Origin: Prochlorococcus sp. AG-459-E08
GTDB lineage: Bacteria > Cyanobacteriota > Cyanobacteriia > PCC-6307 > Cyanobiaceae
NCBI GenBank assembly: GCA_003209425.1
Contig: QCRB01000001.1
Span: 1 to 44,025 of the forward strand
DNA: 44,025 bases
Reading direction: 5' to 3'
Shown here: positions 26,344 through 35,582 of the stretch, in pieces
How the letters are laid out: every line of letters starts with the position of its first letter
How positions within the stretch are numbered: the stretch's first letter is position 1
The notes under the pieces: generated by a model
Told to the model about the DNA's origin: nothing
Databases searched by the model: none
The model's input: only the letters and a program-made list of their open reading frames with translations
Made by a program: the position numbers and the translations under genes

Positions 26344-27678
26344 ATGAGTATAAATAAATTAACATCTATTCTCTCAATTAAAAGCTATTTAGATTTAGGT
26401 AATAAACTTTTTCTTCTAGGAGTATTTTTTCTTCCTTCTGCATTACCAATCGGAGGATTTTTACTTTTAATATCATTAATAATTTCATTTACATTTAAAA
26501 AGGAAAAAATATTAAATGATAAGTGGAACTATCCTATATTTCTCTCAATTTTTATAATTTTTTTTAATAGTTTGTATGCCTACTTGAGAATTAATTATGA
26601 TCCCATTTTAGAAATAAACAGAACTATTATTTGGCTAAATTTATTTAATTGGATTCCAATTTTAATTTTTTTTCTCGGATTTCAAATTTATTTAGTCAAC
26701 CCAAAACAAAGGTATTTTTTTGGTATTTTTCTTATATCTGGAACTTTGCCTGTAATCATAAGTTGCATAATGCAAAAGTTTTTTTATATATATGGACCTT
26801 TTGAAACTTTATTTGGAACAATTATTTGGTTTAATAGACCTCTAACTGAGGCAGGTCATACTGGTTTATTCAATAACGCTAACTATCTAGGTATCTGGTT
26901 AACCTTATGTCTACCATTCTCATTATCTTTTCTCAAATATAAAAGTGAACTTATTAAAAATAAATTAACTTTAATTTTTATCAATATATTTTTAATATAT
27001 TTCTCCGCATTGAGCTCTTCAAGAAACGCATTATTAGGAATAATAATATCTTTTTTATTTATTTTTGGGATAAAAAAATCTATTAAATTTTGTTTATTCT
27101 TTGTTTTAGGAGTATTTATTATTTATTTGTTGGTGCCATTATTTTCATTCATAATTAAAATCAATTTTGAGGATATTATCCAAATAGGTGCGTTTGAAAA
27201 AATCCTAAATTATAATGTTGGCGTAAATTATCCAAGATTACTTATCTGGAAGAGTACAATATCATTTATTTTTCAAAAACCAATTTTTGGATGGGGGGCC
27301 GGTACTTTTCCAAATATATTTAACAATTTAGGCCATATAATAATACCTTTTCAAGGTATAAAAGCTAATCATTCTCACAACATTCTTTTTGAGTTGGCCT
27401 ATAATTTTGGAATACCTTTATCTTTAATAATTTCATATACATTTTTAAATATCTATAGGAAAGCTTTCAGCAATATAAATAAACTTCAAATTGAGTTGAA
27501 TCATGATTATATAGATAAAGCTTGGTTCGTTTCTTTAACCATAATGCTTATATCTTTTCTTAGTGACTTAACATTCTATGATGGCAAAATAAGTATCGTT
27601 TTTGCTGCTTTATTTGCAGGTTTGAAAAATATTTCTCACCAAAATTATCTTCAGAGTGAAAATCTTAAATTACCATAA
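26344..27678 (+). CDS. O-antigen ligase/polymerase-like membrane protein
   Basis: A 444-aa polytopic protein with about a dozen membrane helices and the Wzy_C/O-antigen ligase (PF04932-type) pattern: NNANYLGIWLTLCLP, SSSRNALLGIIISFLFIFG, a large loop with NYPRLLIWKSTISFIFQKPIFGWGAGTF, and the short NHSHNILFELAYNFGIPLSL motif (conserved His). Such proteins either polymerise repeat units (Wzy) or join glycan to lipid A (WaaL); sequence does not separate them. First gene after the tRNA, and the first of the plus-strand glycan run (next gene 6 nt downstream). Confidence 0.85.
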   Translation: MSINKLTSILSIKSYLDLGNKLFLLGVFFLPSALPIGGFLLLISLIISFTFKKEKILNDKWNYPIFLSIFIIFFNSLYAYLRINYDPILEINRTIIWLNLFNWIPILIFFLGFQIYLVNPKQRYFFGIFLISGTLPVIISCIMQKFFYIYGPFETLFGTIIWFNRPLTEAGHTGLFNNANYLGIWLTLCLPFSLSFLKYKSELIKNKLTLIFINIFLIYFSALSSSRNALLGIIISFLFIFGIKKSIKFCLFFVLGVFIIYLLVPLFSFIIKINFEDIIQIGAFEKILNYNVGVNYPRLLIWKSTISFIFQKPIFGWGAGTFPNIFNNLGHIIIPFQGIKANHSHNILFELAYNFGIPLSLIISYTFLNIYRKAFSNINKLQIELNHDYIDKAWFVSLTIMLISFLSDLTFYDGKISIVFAALFAGLKNISHQNYLQSENLKLP

Positions 27679-27684
27679 TTCAAT

Positions 27685-28407
27685 ATGAAAATTTTAGTAA
27701 CTGGTTCAAAAGGTTTTATAGGTAAAAATTTTGTCAGGTATCTGAGATCAACCACAAAACATAATATTATTGAATTTTCTAGGCAGGATCTTATAGAAGA
27801 TCTAGAAAGAATAATTCATAAGATAGATATAGTATTTCATCTGGCAGGATTAAATAAAAAAACAATTAATGATGATTTTGAGAAGGCAAATATTAAGCTC
27901 ACTAAAAAGCTTTGCAAAATTTTAGAAAAAAACGTAAATACAAAGATTTACTTTGCTTCTTCTATACAAGCTGAAAAGGATAATGAATATGGAAGGAGTA
28001 AGAGAGAATGTGAAAAAATTATAATCGAACTAAATAATTTGAATAAAAATCAAATAGCTATTTTGCGGCTCCCAGGCATATTTGGTATTGGATGCAAGCC
28101 AAATTATAATTCAGTTGTTGCTACTTTTTGCTTCAATGTTCGTAACAAAATTCCGCTCAATATTATCGAACCAAATAAAGAAATCGAATTAGTTTTTATT
28201 GAAGATCTTTCTAAGCAACTAAGTTTTCTTATAGAAAAAAACGATTATCAAAATACTTATATCAAAATAGATAAAATAAACAAAGTGACTATTGAATATT
28301 TGGCAAAAAAAATTAAAAATTTTAAGAATATATCTAGTCCTCATCAAATAAAAAATGATTTAGAAAAGAAATTATATAAAACTTATTTAGGCTATAAAAG
28401 ATCATAA
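27685..28407 (+). CDS. CapF/WbjC-like SDR without the cupin domain
   Basis: A 240-aa extended short-chain dehydrogenase. The NAD(P)-binding motif is KILVTGSKGFIGKNF; the catalytic region FASSIQAEKDNEYGRSKRECEKI has the SSIQA...YGxSK pattern of CapF/WbjC, the C4-reductase/3-epimerase of UDP-L-FucNAc synthesis. CapF is about 370 aa with a C-terminal cupin 3-epimerase domain; here the protein stops at 240 aa, and no cupin remnant is seen in the 174 nt downstream. The pathway inference comes from this similarity and from the neighbouring 2-epimerase. It starts 6 nt after the O-antigen ligase-like gene. Confidence 0.72.
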   Translation: MKILVTGSKGFIGKNFVRYLRSTTKHNIIEFSRQDLIEDLERIIHKIDIVFHLAGLNKKTINDDFEKANIKLTKKLCKILEKNVNTKIYFASSIQAEKDNEYGRSKRECEKIIIELNNLNKNQIAILRLPGIFGIGCKPNYNSVVATFCFNVRNKIPLNIIEPNKEIELVFIEDLSKQLSFLIEKNDYQNTYIKIDKINKVTIEYLAKKIKNFKNISSPHQIKNDLEKKLYKTYLGYKRS

Positions 28408-28581
28408 ATATTTCATAAACCTGAAGAAAAATTTCAATCTAAAAATAATTAGTTCCAAATTCATTTATAAAGTAGATTTGTTTTGTTAATTAAATTAAAT
28501 TAAACTAATTACAAAGGCAGTTTATAGTTTATCTATGATTGTTGTTTGTTCTTAAATTTAAAAATTCATAATCCAATTAAA

Positions 28582-29712
28582 ATGAGTAAACTGAATGTTA
28601 TAACTGTAGTTGGTACAAGACCAGAGATTATACGTCTTAGTAGAATTATTCCTAAATTAGACAAATTCACAAACCATACGCTTGTTCATACTGGTCAGAA
28701 TTATGATTATGAATTGAATCAAATTTTCTTTAAAGACCTCAATTTAAGGAAGCCAGACTATTTTCTAAATGCTGCAGATGTAAATGCGACTAAAACTATT
28801 GGGAAGATTCTTATTAAGATTGATGATCTTCTTGCAAAACTGAATCCAGATGCTCTACTAGTGCTTGGAGACACTAACAGTTGTATGGCTATAATTGCGG
28901 CTAAAAAAAGACAAATTCCAACATTTCATTATGAAGCTGGTAATAGATGTTTCGATATGCGAGTTCCTGAAGAAATTAATAGAAAAATAGTCGATCATAC
29001 AGCGGATGTAAATATGACTTACAGTACAATTGCCAGAGATTATTTGATTTCTGAAGGCATTCCAAAAGATTTAATTATTAAAATTGGAAGTCCAATGTTT
29101 GAAGTAATAGACTTTTATAAGAAAAAGATCAGCGAATCTAAAATTCTTAAAGATCTAAATTTAGAAAATAATAATTATTTTCTTGCAAGTTTTCATAGAG
29201 AGGAAAATATAAACTCTTCGAATTTTGATAAAATAATTAGTATTCTTAATAACATAGTAAATCTATACAATATAGAAGTTGTAGTTTCAACTCATCCAAG
29301 GACAAGAAACAAAATAGATAAATCTAACTGCAAATTAAATAAAAAAATTATTCTTATCAAACCACAAAGTTTTACTGACTATATACAATTACAGCTTAAC
29401 GCTAGATTAGTTATGTCAGATAGTGGAACTATAAATGAAGAGTCCTCGATATTAAACTTCCCTGCGATAAACATTAGAGATACCCATGAAAGACCTGAGG
29501 CAATGGAGGAGACGGCAGTTATGATGACTGGAGTAAATTACGAGAGAGTCACGCAAGCTATAGATATACTTATGAAAAGTAAAGAGAGAAATGAAAGAAA
29601 GCTTGATATTGTAAATGATTATCAATGCAAAAATATTTCAGAAAAGGTTTTACGAATAATCATTAGTTATACAGACTATATTCAAAGATACACATGGAAA
29701 AAATTTTTATAG
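28582..29712 (+). CDS. UDP-N-acetylglucosamine 2-epimerase family (WbjD/FnlC-like)
   Basis: A 376-aa non-hydrolysing 2-epimerase (WecB/WbjD family): VGTRPEIIRLSRIIPKLD, HTGQNYDYELNQIFF, VLGDTNSCMAIIAAKKRQIPTFHYEAGNRCFDMRVPEEINR, ASFHREENI, SDSGTINEESSILNFPAINIRDTHERPEAME. In L-FucNAc pathways WbjD/FnlC inverts C2 of the UDP-6-deoxy-talosamine intermediate. I prefer the ATG at 28582; an in-frame TTG at 28546 would add 12 residues of poor quality. The HERPEAMEE ending favours the WbjD-type over the classical ManNAc-type, but this is judgement. 5 nt precede the WbuB-like gene. Confidence 0.85.
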   Translation: MSKLNVITVVGTRPEIIRLSRIIPKLDKFTNHTLVHTGQNYDYELNQIFFKDLNLRKPDYFLNAADVNATKTIGKILIKIDDLLAKLNPDALLVLGDTNSCMAIIAAKKRQIPTFHYEAGNRCFDMRVPEEINRKIVDHTADVNMTYSTIARDYLISEGIPKDLIIKIGSPMFEVIDFYKKKISESKILKDLNLENNNYFLASFHREENINSSNFDKIISILNNIVNLYNIEVVVSTHPRTRNKIDKSNCKLNKKIILIKPQSFTDYIQLQLNARLVMSDSGTINEESSILNFPAINIRDTHERPEAMEETAVMMTGVNYERVTQAIDILMKSKERNERKLDIVNDYQCKNISEKVLRIIISYTDYIQRYTWKKFL

Positions 29713-29716
29713 CAAA

Positions 29717-30970
29717 TTGAGAATATTAATTGTAACCCAGTACTTTTGGCCCGAAAATTTTCGTATAAATGAATTATGCGAAGAATTTACTAATCTTGAG
29801 CATGATATAACAGTTCTTACTGGATATCCAAATTACCCAAAAGGAGAAATCTATAAAGAATTTCTAAAAGATAAGAAAAAATTTAATAACTATAAAGGAG
29901 CTAAAATAATTAGGGTTCCAATATTTCCTAGGAAAAAAAACAAACTTACTTTAAGCTTAAATTACTTTAGTTTCCTTATTAATTCAATTTTCTTTGGATA
30001 CTTCAAATTAAAAAATAAAAAATTTGATATCGTTTTTACTTTTCAATTATCTCCAGTAACAGTAGGAATAACTTCTGCATTTTTTTCAAAATTGAATAAT
30101 TGCCCTAATGTTTTATGGATACTTGATTTATGGCCAAATACTTTGGTTGCTTTAAACGTAATAAAAAAAGATTGGCAAATTAATCTTTTTAAAATTTTAG
30201 TTAATTGGATTTATAGTAATTGCGATGTAATTCTAGCTCAATCAAAAAGTATCCTTGAAGAGATAAAAAAATATCCATCCGTTTCAAATAACACCCATTA
30301 TTTCCCAAGTTGGTCAGAGTCAGATTTATTTAAAAAAAAATCTAAATTAGCTCCAGAAATTAAAAACAAAATAATTTTTACATTTTTATTTGCAGGAAAT
30401 ATTGGAGAGGCTCAGGATTTTTTAAGCATCATAAAAGCAGTAAAAATTTTAAGCAAAAAAAACAAATATAATTTTAGAATAATAATCATTGGAGAAGGAA
30501 GCAAAAAAATTTGGTTAGAGAAAGAAATTAAAAAACAAGAAATTGATAAATATTTTGAATTAATCAATAGTTATCCAATTAGTAGAATGCCATCATTTTT
30601 TAAACATGCTGACGCACTAATAATAAGTCTCTTAGATAGAGAGGTCTTTAATATGACAATTCCTGGGAAGATTCAGTTTTATCTTACATCAGGAATTCCG
30701 ATTGTTGGAATGATTTCGGGTGAAGGTGCAAAGGTTATAAACAAAGCCAAAGGAGGTTTAATATGCAAGTCTGGAGATCATATAAGTTTCTCTAGAATAA
30801 TGGAAAAAGTTATTAATATGGATAAAAAAAATTTAAAGCAAATTGGCAAAAATGGTAAAGAATATGCAAATCAAGAGTTTTCTAAAAAATATTTAATTAA
30901 AAATTTAGAAAAAATATTTATTAAATTAGTAAACGATAATTCTTTATTAAATAAAAAAAAGGATTTATAA
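29717..30970 (+). CDS. WbuB-like GT4 glycosyltransferase
   Basis: A 417-aa GT-B enzyme with the start pattern of WbuB-type transferases: RILIVTQYFWPENFRINELCEEFTNLEHDITVLTGYPNYPKGEIY. Middle: VLWILDLWPNTLVAL and FAGNIGEAQDF; the donor side FKHADALIISLLDREVFNMTIPGKIQFYLTSGIPIVG. WbuB transfers L-FucNAc in E. coli O26-type O-antigens, and this family is normally linked to fnl genes; here it directly follows the 2-epimerase. Start TTG at 29717. The next gene starts at the base after its stop. Confidence 0.82.
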   Translation: MRILIVTQYFWPENFRINELCEEFTNLEHDITVLTGYPNYPKGEIYKEFLKDKKKFNNYKGAKIIRVPIFPRKKNKLTLSLNYFSFLINSIFFGYFKLKNKKFDIVFTFQLSPVTVGITSAFFSKLNNCPNVLWILDLWPNTLVALNVIKKDWQINLFKILVNWIYSNCDVILAQSKSILEEIKKYPSVSNNTHYFPSWSESDLFKKKSKLAPEIKNKIIFTFLFAGNIGEAQDFLSIIKAVKILSKKNKYNFRIIIIGEGSKKIWLEKEIKKQEIDKYFELINSYPISRMPSFFKHADALIISLLDREVFNMTIPGKIQFYLTSGIPIVGMISGEGAKVINKAKGGLICKSGDHISFSRIMEKVINMDKKNLKQIGKNGKEYANQEFSKKYLIKNLEKIFIKLVNDNSLLNKKKDL

Positions 30971-32767
30971 ATGCTTTCATTTTTACTTATTTACATATCT
31001 TCTATAATAATTTTATTACCAAGAGAAAATAAATTAAATGAGAAAGTAATTTATGCAGCATTATTCTCATCTTTTCCATTTTCTCAATTATTACTTGGAT
31101 TAATATCACTATTATCTATATTTCTTGGAATAAGCAAAATACCATTATTATTGTTTTCTGTAATAATTATTTTTTTTGCTATTCTTTGGAACAAAAATTG
31201 CTTATCAAAATTAGTTGCTATAAAAACTTTCTTAAGTATAGAGATTAAAAATTTTTTTAATAAATCAAATATAAATAAATTACAAAAAGTATATCTATAT
31301 TTAATAATACTTTTACTAATTTTAATTTTCCTATCTTCTATAGGTCCTATAAATCATCCTGATTCTGCTGACTATCATGTTGGTTACCCTTTCCAATATT
31401 ATTTGAGAGGTAAATTTTTTATTGATGGAGACGTACATCAAGGCCTATTAGGATTAGCTGACTATGCAAATCTTGCTTTTATTCAGGAAAATAATATTTG
31501 GTTAATAAGATTTGTTCAAATAATTAATTTGCCTTTAATAATTACTTTCTTATCAAGATCAATAAAAAATAATTTTTATTTAATAGCTTTTCTATCAGTA
31601 CCTACAATCATTCAATGGAGCACAATTGGAAAACCTTTATTTTTAGGAGAATCGTCTCTAATAACTTTATATATTATTTGGAAATCAAATAAATCAAATT
31701 ACAATATTAAATTATTATTAGTTTCAATCATAAGTTGCATTACTTTTAAAATTTCATCATTAATTATTATTTTCCCAATTTTTATTGACCTTACTTTACA
31801 TCTATTAAAAGACGAACAAAAAAACAAAAATCTTGAAAAAGATATCAAATATATTTTTACAAGTAAAGTAATTATTATTTCTTTATTAGCATTAATATCA
31901 TTAAGTATTAGTAGATTCGTTATAACTGGAAACTTTTTTTACCCTTTACTAGTAAATTTATTTAATAAAAATGATGAATTAATAATAAATTTTTCAAATT
32001 TAATTTCTTCATATAATAGAGAAGGTTTGTTTTTTATAAGAATATTTTTACCAACTAGTTTTAGTGATTTAGGTTCTTCTTTAGGACCAAGCATCGCAAT
32101 TTTATTTATATTATCGATCTTTAGCAATATCAATCTAAGAAAGAATAAAATTACCGAATCTAATAATAGTCTTCTCTTTTTATGTTTATCACAACTAATA
32201 CTATTAATTTTATTCTGTCAAGGTAGAGCTGATTATTATGTAGCTCCATTAATAATATTAATTTATAAATCTGAAGAGTTAATTTACTCAATTAAAAAAT
32301 ATAAAATAAAATTTTTATTTTACATTACAACAATATTTCAGATTCTTATTATAAGTAATTTTTTATTTTACTCAATATACTTGAATTTTTTAACTTTGAA
32401 AGATTATCCAAAAATGATGTATAAAACAGCATATGGATATAATTTATCAAAGATAATAGATCAAAATATTTCAGGAAGTTTTCTTATAAACAAAAGAAAT
32501 ACTAGACTCTACTATTCAAGCAATTATTTGGGTATATATAGGTACAGAAAATGTATAAAAGACAATAAATTATTAGGCTTATCTAATTCAAAAAACTTAT
32601 GCTTAAAGAAATACAATATAAATCAAATAATTACAAATTCAAGTGACAAAGTGGATGAAAAATATTTTCAATGCGAGCTTGTAAATACTTATGCAGCTAC
32701 CAGAAATTATTTCAAGACTAAGAAGCAGACTTACAAATATTGTAAGAAGATAAATTTATCTGAATAA
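30971..32767 (+). CDS. Large GT-C-like polytopic membrane protein
   Basis: A 598-aa protein with about 12-13 hydrophobic segments. After two or three N-terminal helices comes a luminal/periplasmic loop PINHPDSADYHVGYPFQYYL (residues 126-145); the acidic D in HPDSADYH resembles the catalytic loop of GT-C glycosyltransferases that use polyprenyl-phosphate sugars. The C-terminal ~100 residues form a Cys-containing soluble tail. It abuts the WbuB-like stop (TAA then ATG) and converges with the GtrB-like gene by 12 nt. GT-C is inference; no assigned family is recognised. With the GtrA/GtrB pair it could be the third partner of a Gtr-like system. Confidence 0.55.
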   Translation: MLSFLLIYISSIIILLPRENKLNEKVIYAALFSSFPFSQLLLGLISLLSIFLGISKIPLLLFSVIIIFFAILWNKNCLSKLVAIKTFLSIEIKNFFNKSNINKLQKVYLYLIILLLILIFLSSIGPINHPDSADYHVGYPFQYYLRGKFFIDGDVHQGLLGLADYANLAFIQENNIWLIRFVQIINLPLIITFLSRSIKNNFYLIAFLSVPTIIQWSTIGKPLFLGESSLITLYIIWKSNKSNYNIKLLLVSIISCITFKISSLIIIFPIFIDLTLHLLKDEQKNKNLEKDIKYIFTSKVIIISLLALISLSISRFVITGNFFYPLLVNLFNKNDELIINFSNLISSYNREGLFFIRIFLPTSFSDLGSSLGPSIAILFILSIFSNINLRKNKITESNNSLLFLCLSQLILLILFCQGRADYYVAPLIILIYKSEELIYSIKKYKIKFLFYITTIFQILIISNFLFYSIYLNFLTLKDYPKMMYKTAYGYNLSKIIDQNISGSFLINKRNTRLYYSSNYLGIYRYRKCIKDNKLLGLSNSKNLCLKKYNINQIITNSSDKVDEKYFQCELVNTYAATRNYFKTKKQTYKYCKKINLSE

Positions 32768-33496
32768 ATTATATTTTAAGATACAAAAAATAGCTTGAAA
32801 ACCATCTTTCCAACCTATTTTTTTTCCCTCTTGATAAGTTCTACCGTAATAAGAAATACCAACCTCGAAAATTCTATAATTTTTTTTTGATATCTTTGCA
32901 GTAATTTCAGGTTCAAATCCAAATCTTTTCTCTTCTATTCTAATATTTTTAATTACTTCACTTTTAAAAGCTTTGTAGCAAGTTTCCATATCACTTAAAT
33001 TCAAATCAGTAAAAATATTACTTAATAGAGTTAAAAAACCATTTCCAATTCTATGCCAAAAATAAACTACTCTATGCGGTTGTCCTCCCTTAAATCTACT
33101 GCCATAGACAATATCAGCTTTATTTTCAACAATTGGATTTATCATATTAGGATATTCATCAGGATCATATTCTAGATCAGCATCTTGAATTATAATTATT
33201 CTACCCGAGGCAGTTTTTATACCTGTACTAATTGCAGCACCTTTGCCCATATTGCGGTTATGAAATTTAGTTATTATTTGATTATCAATTAAATTTTCCA
33301 AGTATTCTCTTGAACCATCAATTGAGAAATCGTCGACTATGATAATTTCTTTTTCTTTAATTGGCGAATTTTTTATTTTATCAATAACTTTTCCAATTGT
33401 ATTAATTTCATTAAAGCAAGGTACTATTACTGATAATAAAAAATCTTTACTTTCAATATTTTTTTCAAAATTATTATATTTAAGATTCTTATCCAT
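32756..33496 (-). CDS. GT2 polyprenyl-phosphate glycosyltransferase (GtrB/DPM1-like)
   Basis: A 246-aa GT2 enzyme with the dolichol-phosphate mannose synthase pattern: LSVIVPCFNEINTIGKVID, EIIIVDDFSIDGSREYLE, NMGKGAAISTGIKTASGRIIIIQDADLEYDPDEYP (QDADLEYDP), GSRFKGG, NFFTDLNLSDMETCYKAF-like region (LSDMETCYKAF) and FGFEPEITAKI. It makes polyprenyl-phosphate sugar on the cytoplasmic face. It lacks the two C-terminal helices seen in full GtrB. The ATG complementing 33494-33496 is chosen; a TTG two codons upstream is possible. It follows GtrA-like gene by 12 nt and overlaps the convergent GT-C-like gene by 12 nt. Confidence 0.88.
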   Translation of the reverse strand: MDKNLKYNNFEKNIESKDFLLSVIVPCFNEINTIGKVIDKIKNSPIKEKEIIIVDDFSIDGSREYLENLIDNQIITKFHNRNMGKGAAISTGIKTASGRIIIIQDADLEYDPDEYPNMINPIVENKADIVYGSRFKGGQPHRVVYFWHRIGNGFLTLLSNIFTDLNLSDMETCYKAFKSEVIKNIRIEEKRFGFEPEITAKISKKNYRIFEVGISYYGRTYQEGKKIGWKDGFQAIFCILKYNLFR

Positions 33497-33508
33497 CTTC
33501 AAAACAAA

Positions 33509-33916
33509 TTACTTATTAAAAACAATATTCTTTTGATATACATATGATATTAAAGCAAGAAAAGGTACTACAAACAATGCTGCTAAATTCTTTGAAATAT
33601 TATAAGAATAAATAAAATTAATTAAAAACCAATTCAATATCCATAGAAATAAATGAAAAAATAAATATTTCAAATATATTTTCTTACCAAGAAATCTAAC
33701 TTTAAAAACTTTCAAACCATATAAGTAAAAACCAAAATTTAAATTAAATATTTGACTTATTAGAGTAGCAAAAAATATTGGGAAAAATAATAAAAAAATT
33801 TGTAATAATAAATTTGTAATCAAAACATTAACTAAACCATATATTAAAAAAAGTACTTTTTTATTATTTATTAAATGAAGTCTTGATTTATTTTTAAATA
33901 TATTTTCTTTGATCAT
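33509..33916 (-). CDS. GtrA-like flippase
   Basis: A 135-aa membrane protein with four predicted helices, the GtrA pattern: LFLIYGLVNVLITNLLLQIFLLF, LISQIFNLNFGFYLYGLKVF, LKYLFFHLFLWILNWFLI, ALFVVPFLALISYVYQKNIVF. GtrA proteins flip polyprenyl-phosphate-linked sugars across the plasma membrane. It lies upstream of the GtrB-like gene and after ugd (23 nt). Confidence 0.78.
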   Translation of the reverse strand: MIKENIFKNKSRLHLINNKKVLFLIYGLVNVLITNLLLQIFLLFFPIFFATLISQIFNLNFGFYLYGLKVFKVRFLGKKIYLKYLFFHLFLWILNWFLINFIYSYNISKNLAALFVVPFLALISYVYQKNIVFNK

Positions 33917-33939
33917 TTATAAAAAAATATTTGTTCATT

Positions 33940-35358
33940 TTAAATTAGCGAATTTCCTATTTTCCAAACATTAAGACCCGCCTTCCTTGCTTTTTTATAA
34001 TCTATACATGATCTTGTATCAAATACCCATGCGGGTTTTCTCATCAATTTAATTAATTTTTCCCACTCAATATTTAAGAATTCATCCCATTCAGTTAATA
34101 ATATAATTGCATCGCTACCATTTGCAGCATCCAAAACTGAGGATGCAATTTCCCAATAACCATATCCTTGATTAACTTTTAACTTGTTTAAATCATTTTG
34201 TAGATCATCTATAATTTTTGAATTTTCTACCTTTGGATCATAAATTGAAAGATGAGCTCCCTCTTCCAACAAATCCTTACATACATCTATAGAAGGCGAT
34301 TGTCTTGTATCATTGGTATTAGCTTTAAAGGCAAATCCCAGAATCGCAATTTTTTTTTCAGATACATTTCCAAATAAATAGTTTACTATTAATCTTGATA
34401 TCCTTGATTTTTGCCAATTATTAATATCAATTACTCCTTGCCAATAATTTGCGACCTCTTCTAATTTGTAAAAACTTGATAAATAAACTAAATTAAGAAT
34501 ATCTTTTTGAAAACAACTTCCGCCAAAACCTGGGCCAGGTGATAAAAACTTTTCTCCAATTCTGGTATCCATACCTATCGCTTTTTTAACTTGATTAATA
34601 TCAGCTCCTGTAGACTCACATAATGCCGATATTGAGTTAATTGAGGAAATTCTTTGAGCTAAAAAAGCATTCGCAGTTAACTTAGAAAGCTCTGAACTCC
34701 AAATATTGGTTTTTAAAATTTTGTTTTTTGGAACCCAATTTGAGTAAATTTCTGATAATGCATCAATTGCTTTTTCATCATCTCCTCCAATCAGAACTCT
34801 ATCTGGATTCTCTAAATCCTTAATAGCATTTCCTTCAGAAAGAAATTCAGGATTAGAAAGTACAGAAAAACTTTTTTCTGTTTTTTCAAGATTATTTTCT
34901 TGAGAGCTCAATAATATTTTCTTAATTGTTTCGGCTGTTTTAACTGGCAAGGTACTCTTTTCAACAACAATAGTATGAGAATTAGAAAATTTTGCTATCT
35001 GTCTTGCTGATGCTTCAACCCATTTCAGGTCACTTGCTTTACCAGCGCCAACCCCTTTTGTTTTAGTAGGCGTATTTACAGAGATAAAAACCATATCTGC
35101 TTCTGATATAGATTGCTCCAAATTTGTTGTAAAAAATAGATTCTTATTTCTACAATTCAAAACTAACTTATCTAGTTGAGGCTCAAAAATTGGAAATTGA
35201 GATATGTCATCACTATTCCAAGCATCTATCCTTTCTTGATTTATATCAACAACTGTGATTTTTATATTTGGGCAATGATTAGCAAAGACAGCCATAGTTG
35301 GGCCCCCTACATATCCTGCTCCAATACAACAAATTTTTTTTACAACATAATTATTCAT
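33940..35358 (-). CDS. ugd: UDP-glucose 6-dehydrogenase, eukaryote-type
   Basis: A 472-aa enzyme oxidising UDP-glucose to UDP-glucuronate. The Rossmann start is KKICCIGAGYVGGPTMAVFA, the catalytic Cys is C282 in GFGGSCFQKDILNLVYL, and ELSKLTANAFLAQRISSINSISALCE is the substrate-binding helix. Sequence and length resemble the animal/plant UGDH (about 490 aa) more than short bacterial UGDs (~390 aa): SRINAWNS-type motif (ERIDAWNS), CRNKNLFFTTNL, VFISVNTPTKTKGVG and KNPDRVLIGG-like (ENPDRVLIGG). It is divergent from uxs (224 nt between starts), which uses its product, and 23 nt upstream of gtrA. Confidence 0.95.
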   Translation of the reverse strand: MNNYVVKKICCIGAGYVGGPTMAVFANHCPNIKITVVDINQERIDAWNSDDISQFPIFEPQLDKLVLNCRNKNLFFTTNLEQSISEADMVFISVNTPTKTKGVGAGKASDLKWVEASARQIAKFSNSHTIVVEKSTLPVKTAETIKKILLSSQENNLEKTEKSFSVLSNPEFLSEGNAIKDLENPDRVLIGGDDEKAIDALSEIYSNWVPKNKILKTNIWSSELSKLTANAFLAQRISSINSISALCESTGADINQVKKAIGMDTRIGEKFLSPGPGFGGSCFQKDILNLVYLSSFYKLEEVANYWQGVIDINNWQKSRISRLIVNYLFGNVSEKKIAILGFAFKANTNDTRQSPSIDVCKDLLEEGAHLSIYDPKVENSKIIDDLQNDLNKLKVNQGYGYWEIASSVLDAANGSDAIILLTEWDEFLNIEWEKLIKLMRKPAWVFDTRSCIDYKKARKAGLNVWKIGNSLI

Positions 35359-35582
35359 ATTGGTTTAAAGTGAAAGTCTTTAAATTAATAAAAACCTAAA
35401 TTATCAAAAGTTGATTTTTAGATCTTAACTATAACATTTAGAAAACTATTGATTTAAATATCAAAAATATTTAAAGATTATTATATGATAAAATTCTGAA
35501 AATAATTTTTAAATATGATTCATAAAGCAACATTTTATTTATTTGTATAATTTAGATTATTATTTATTGAAGAATATTAATT

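Noticed and set aside
27295-27300. G-run in the O-antigen ligase-like gene as a third contingency locus
   Set aside because: The run is only six nucleotides, a length also found in glyQ (C6 near 486-491).
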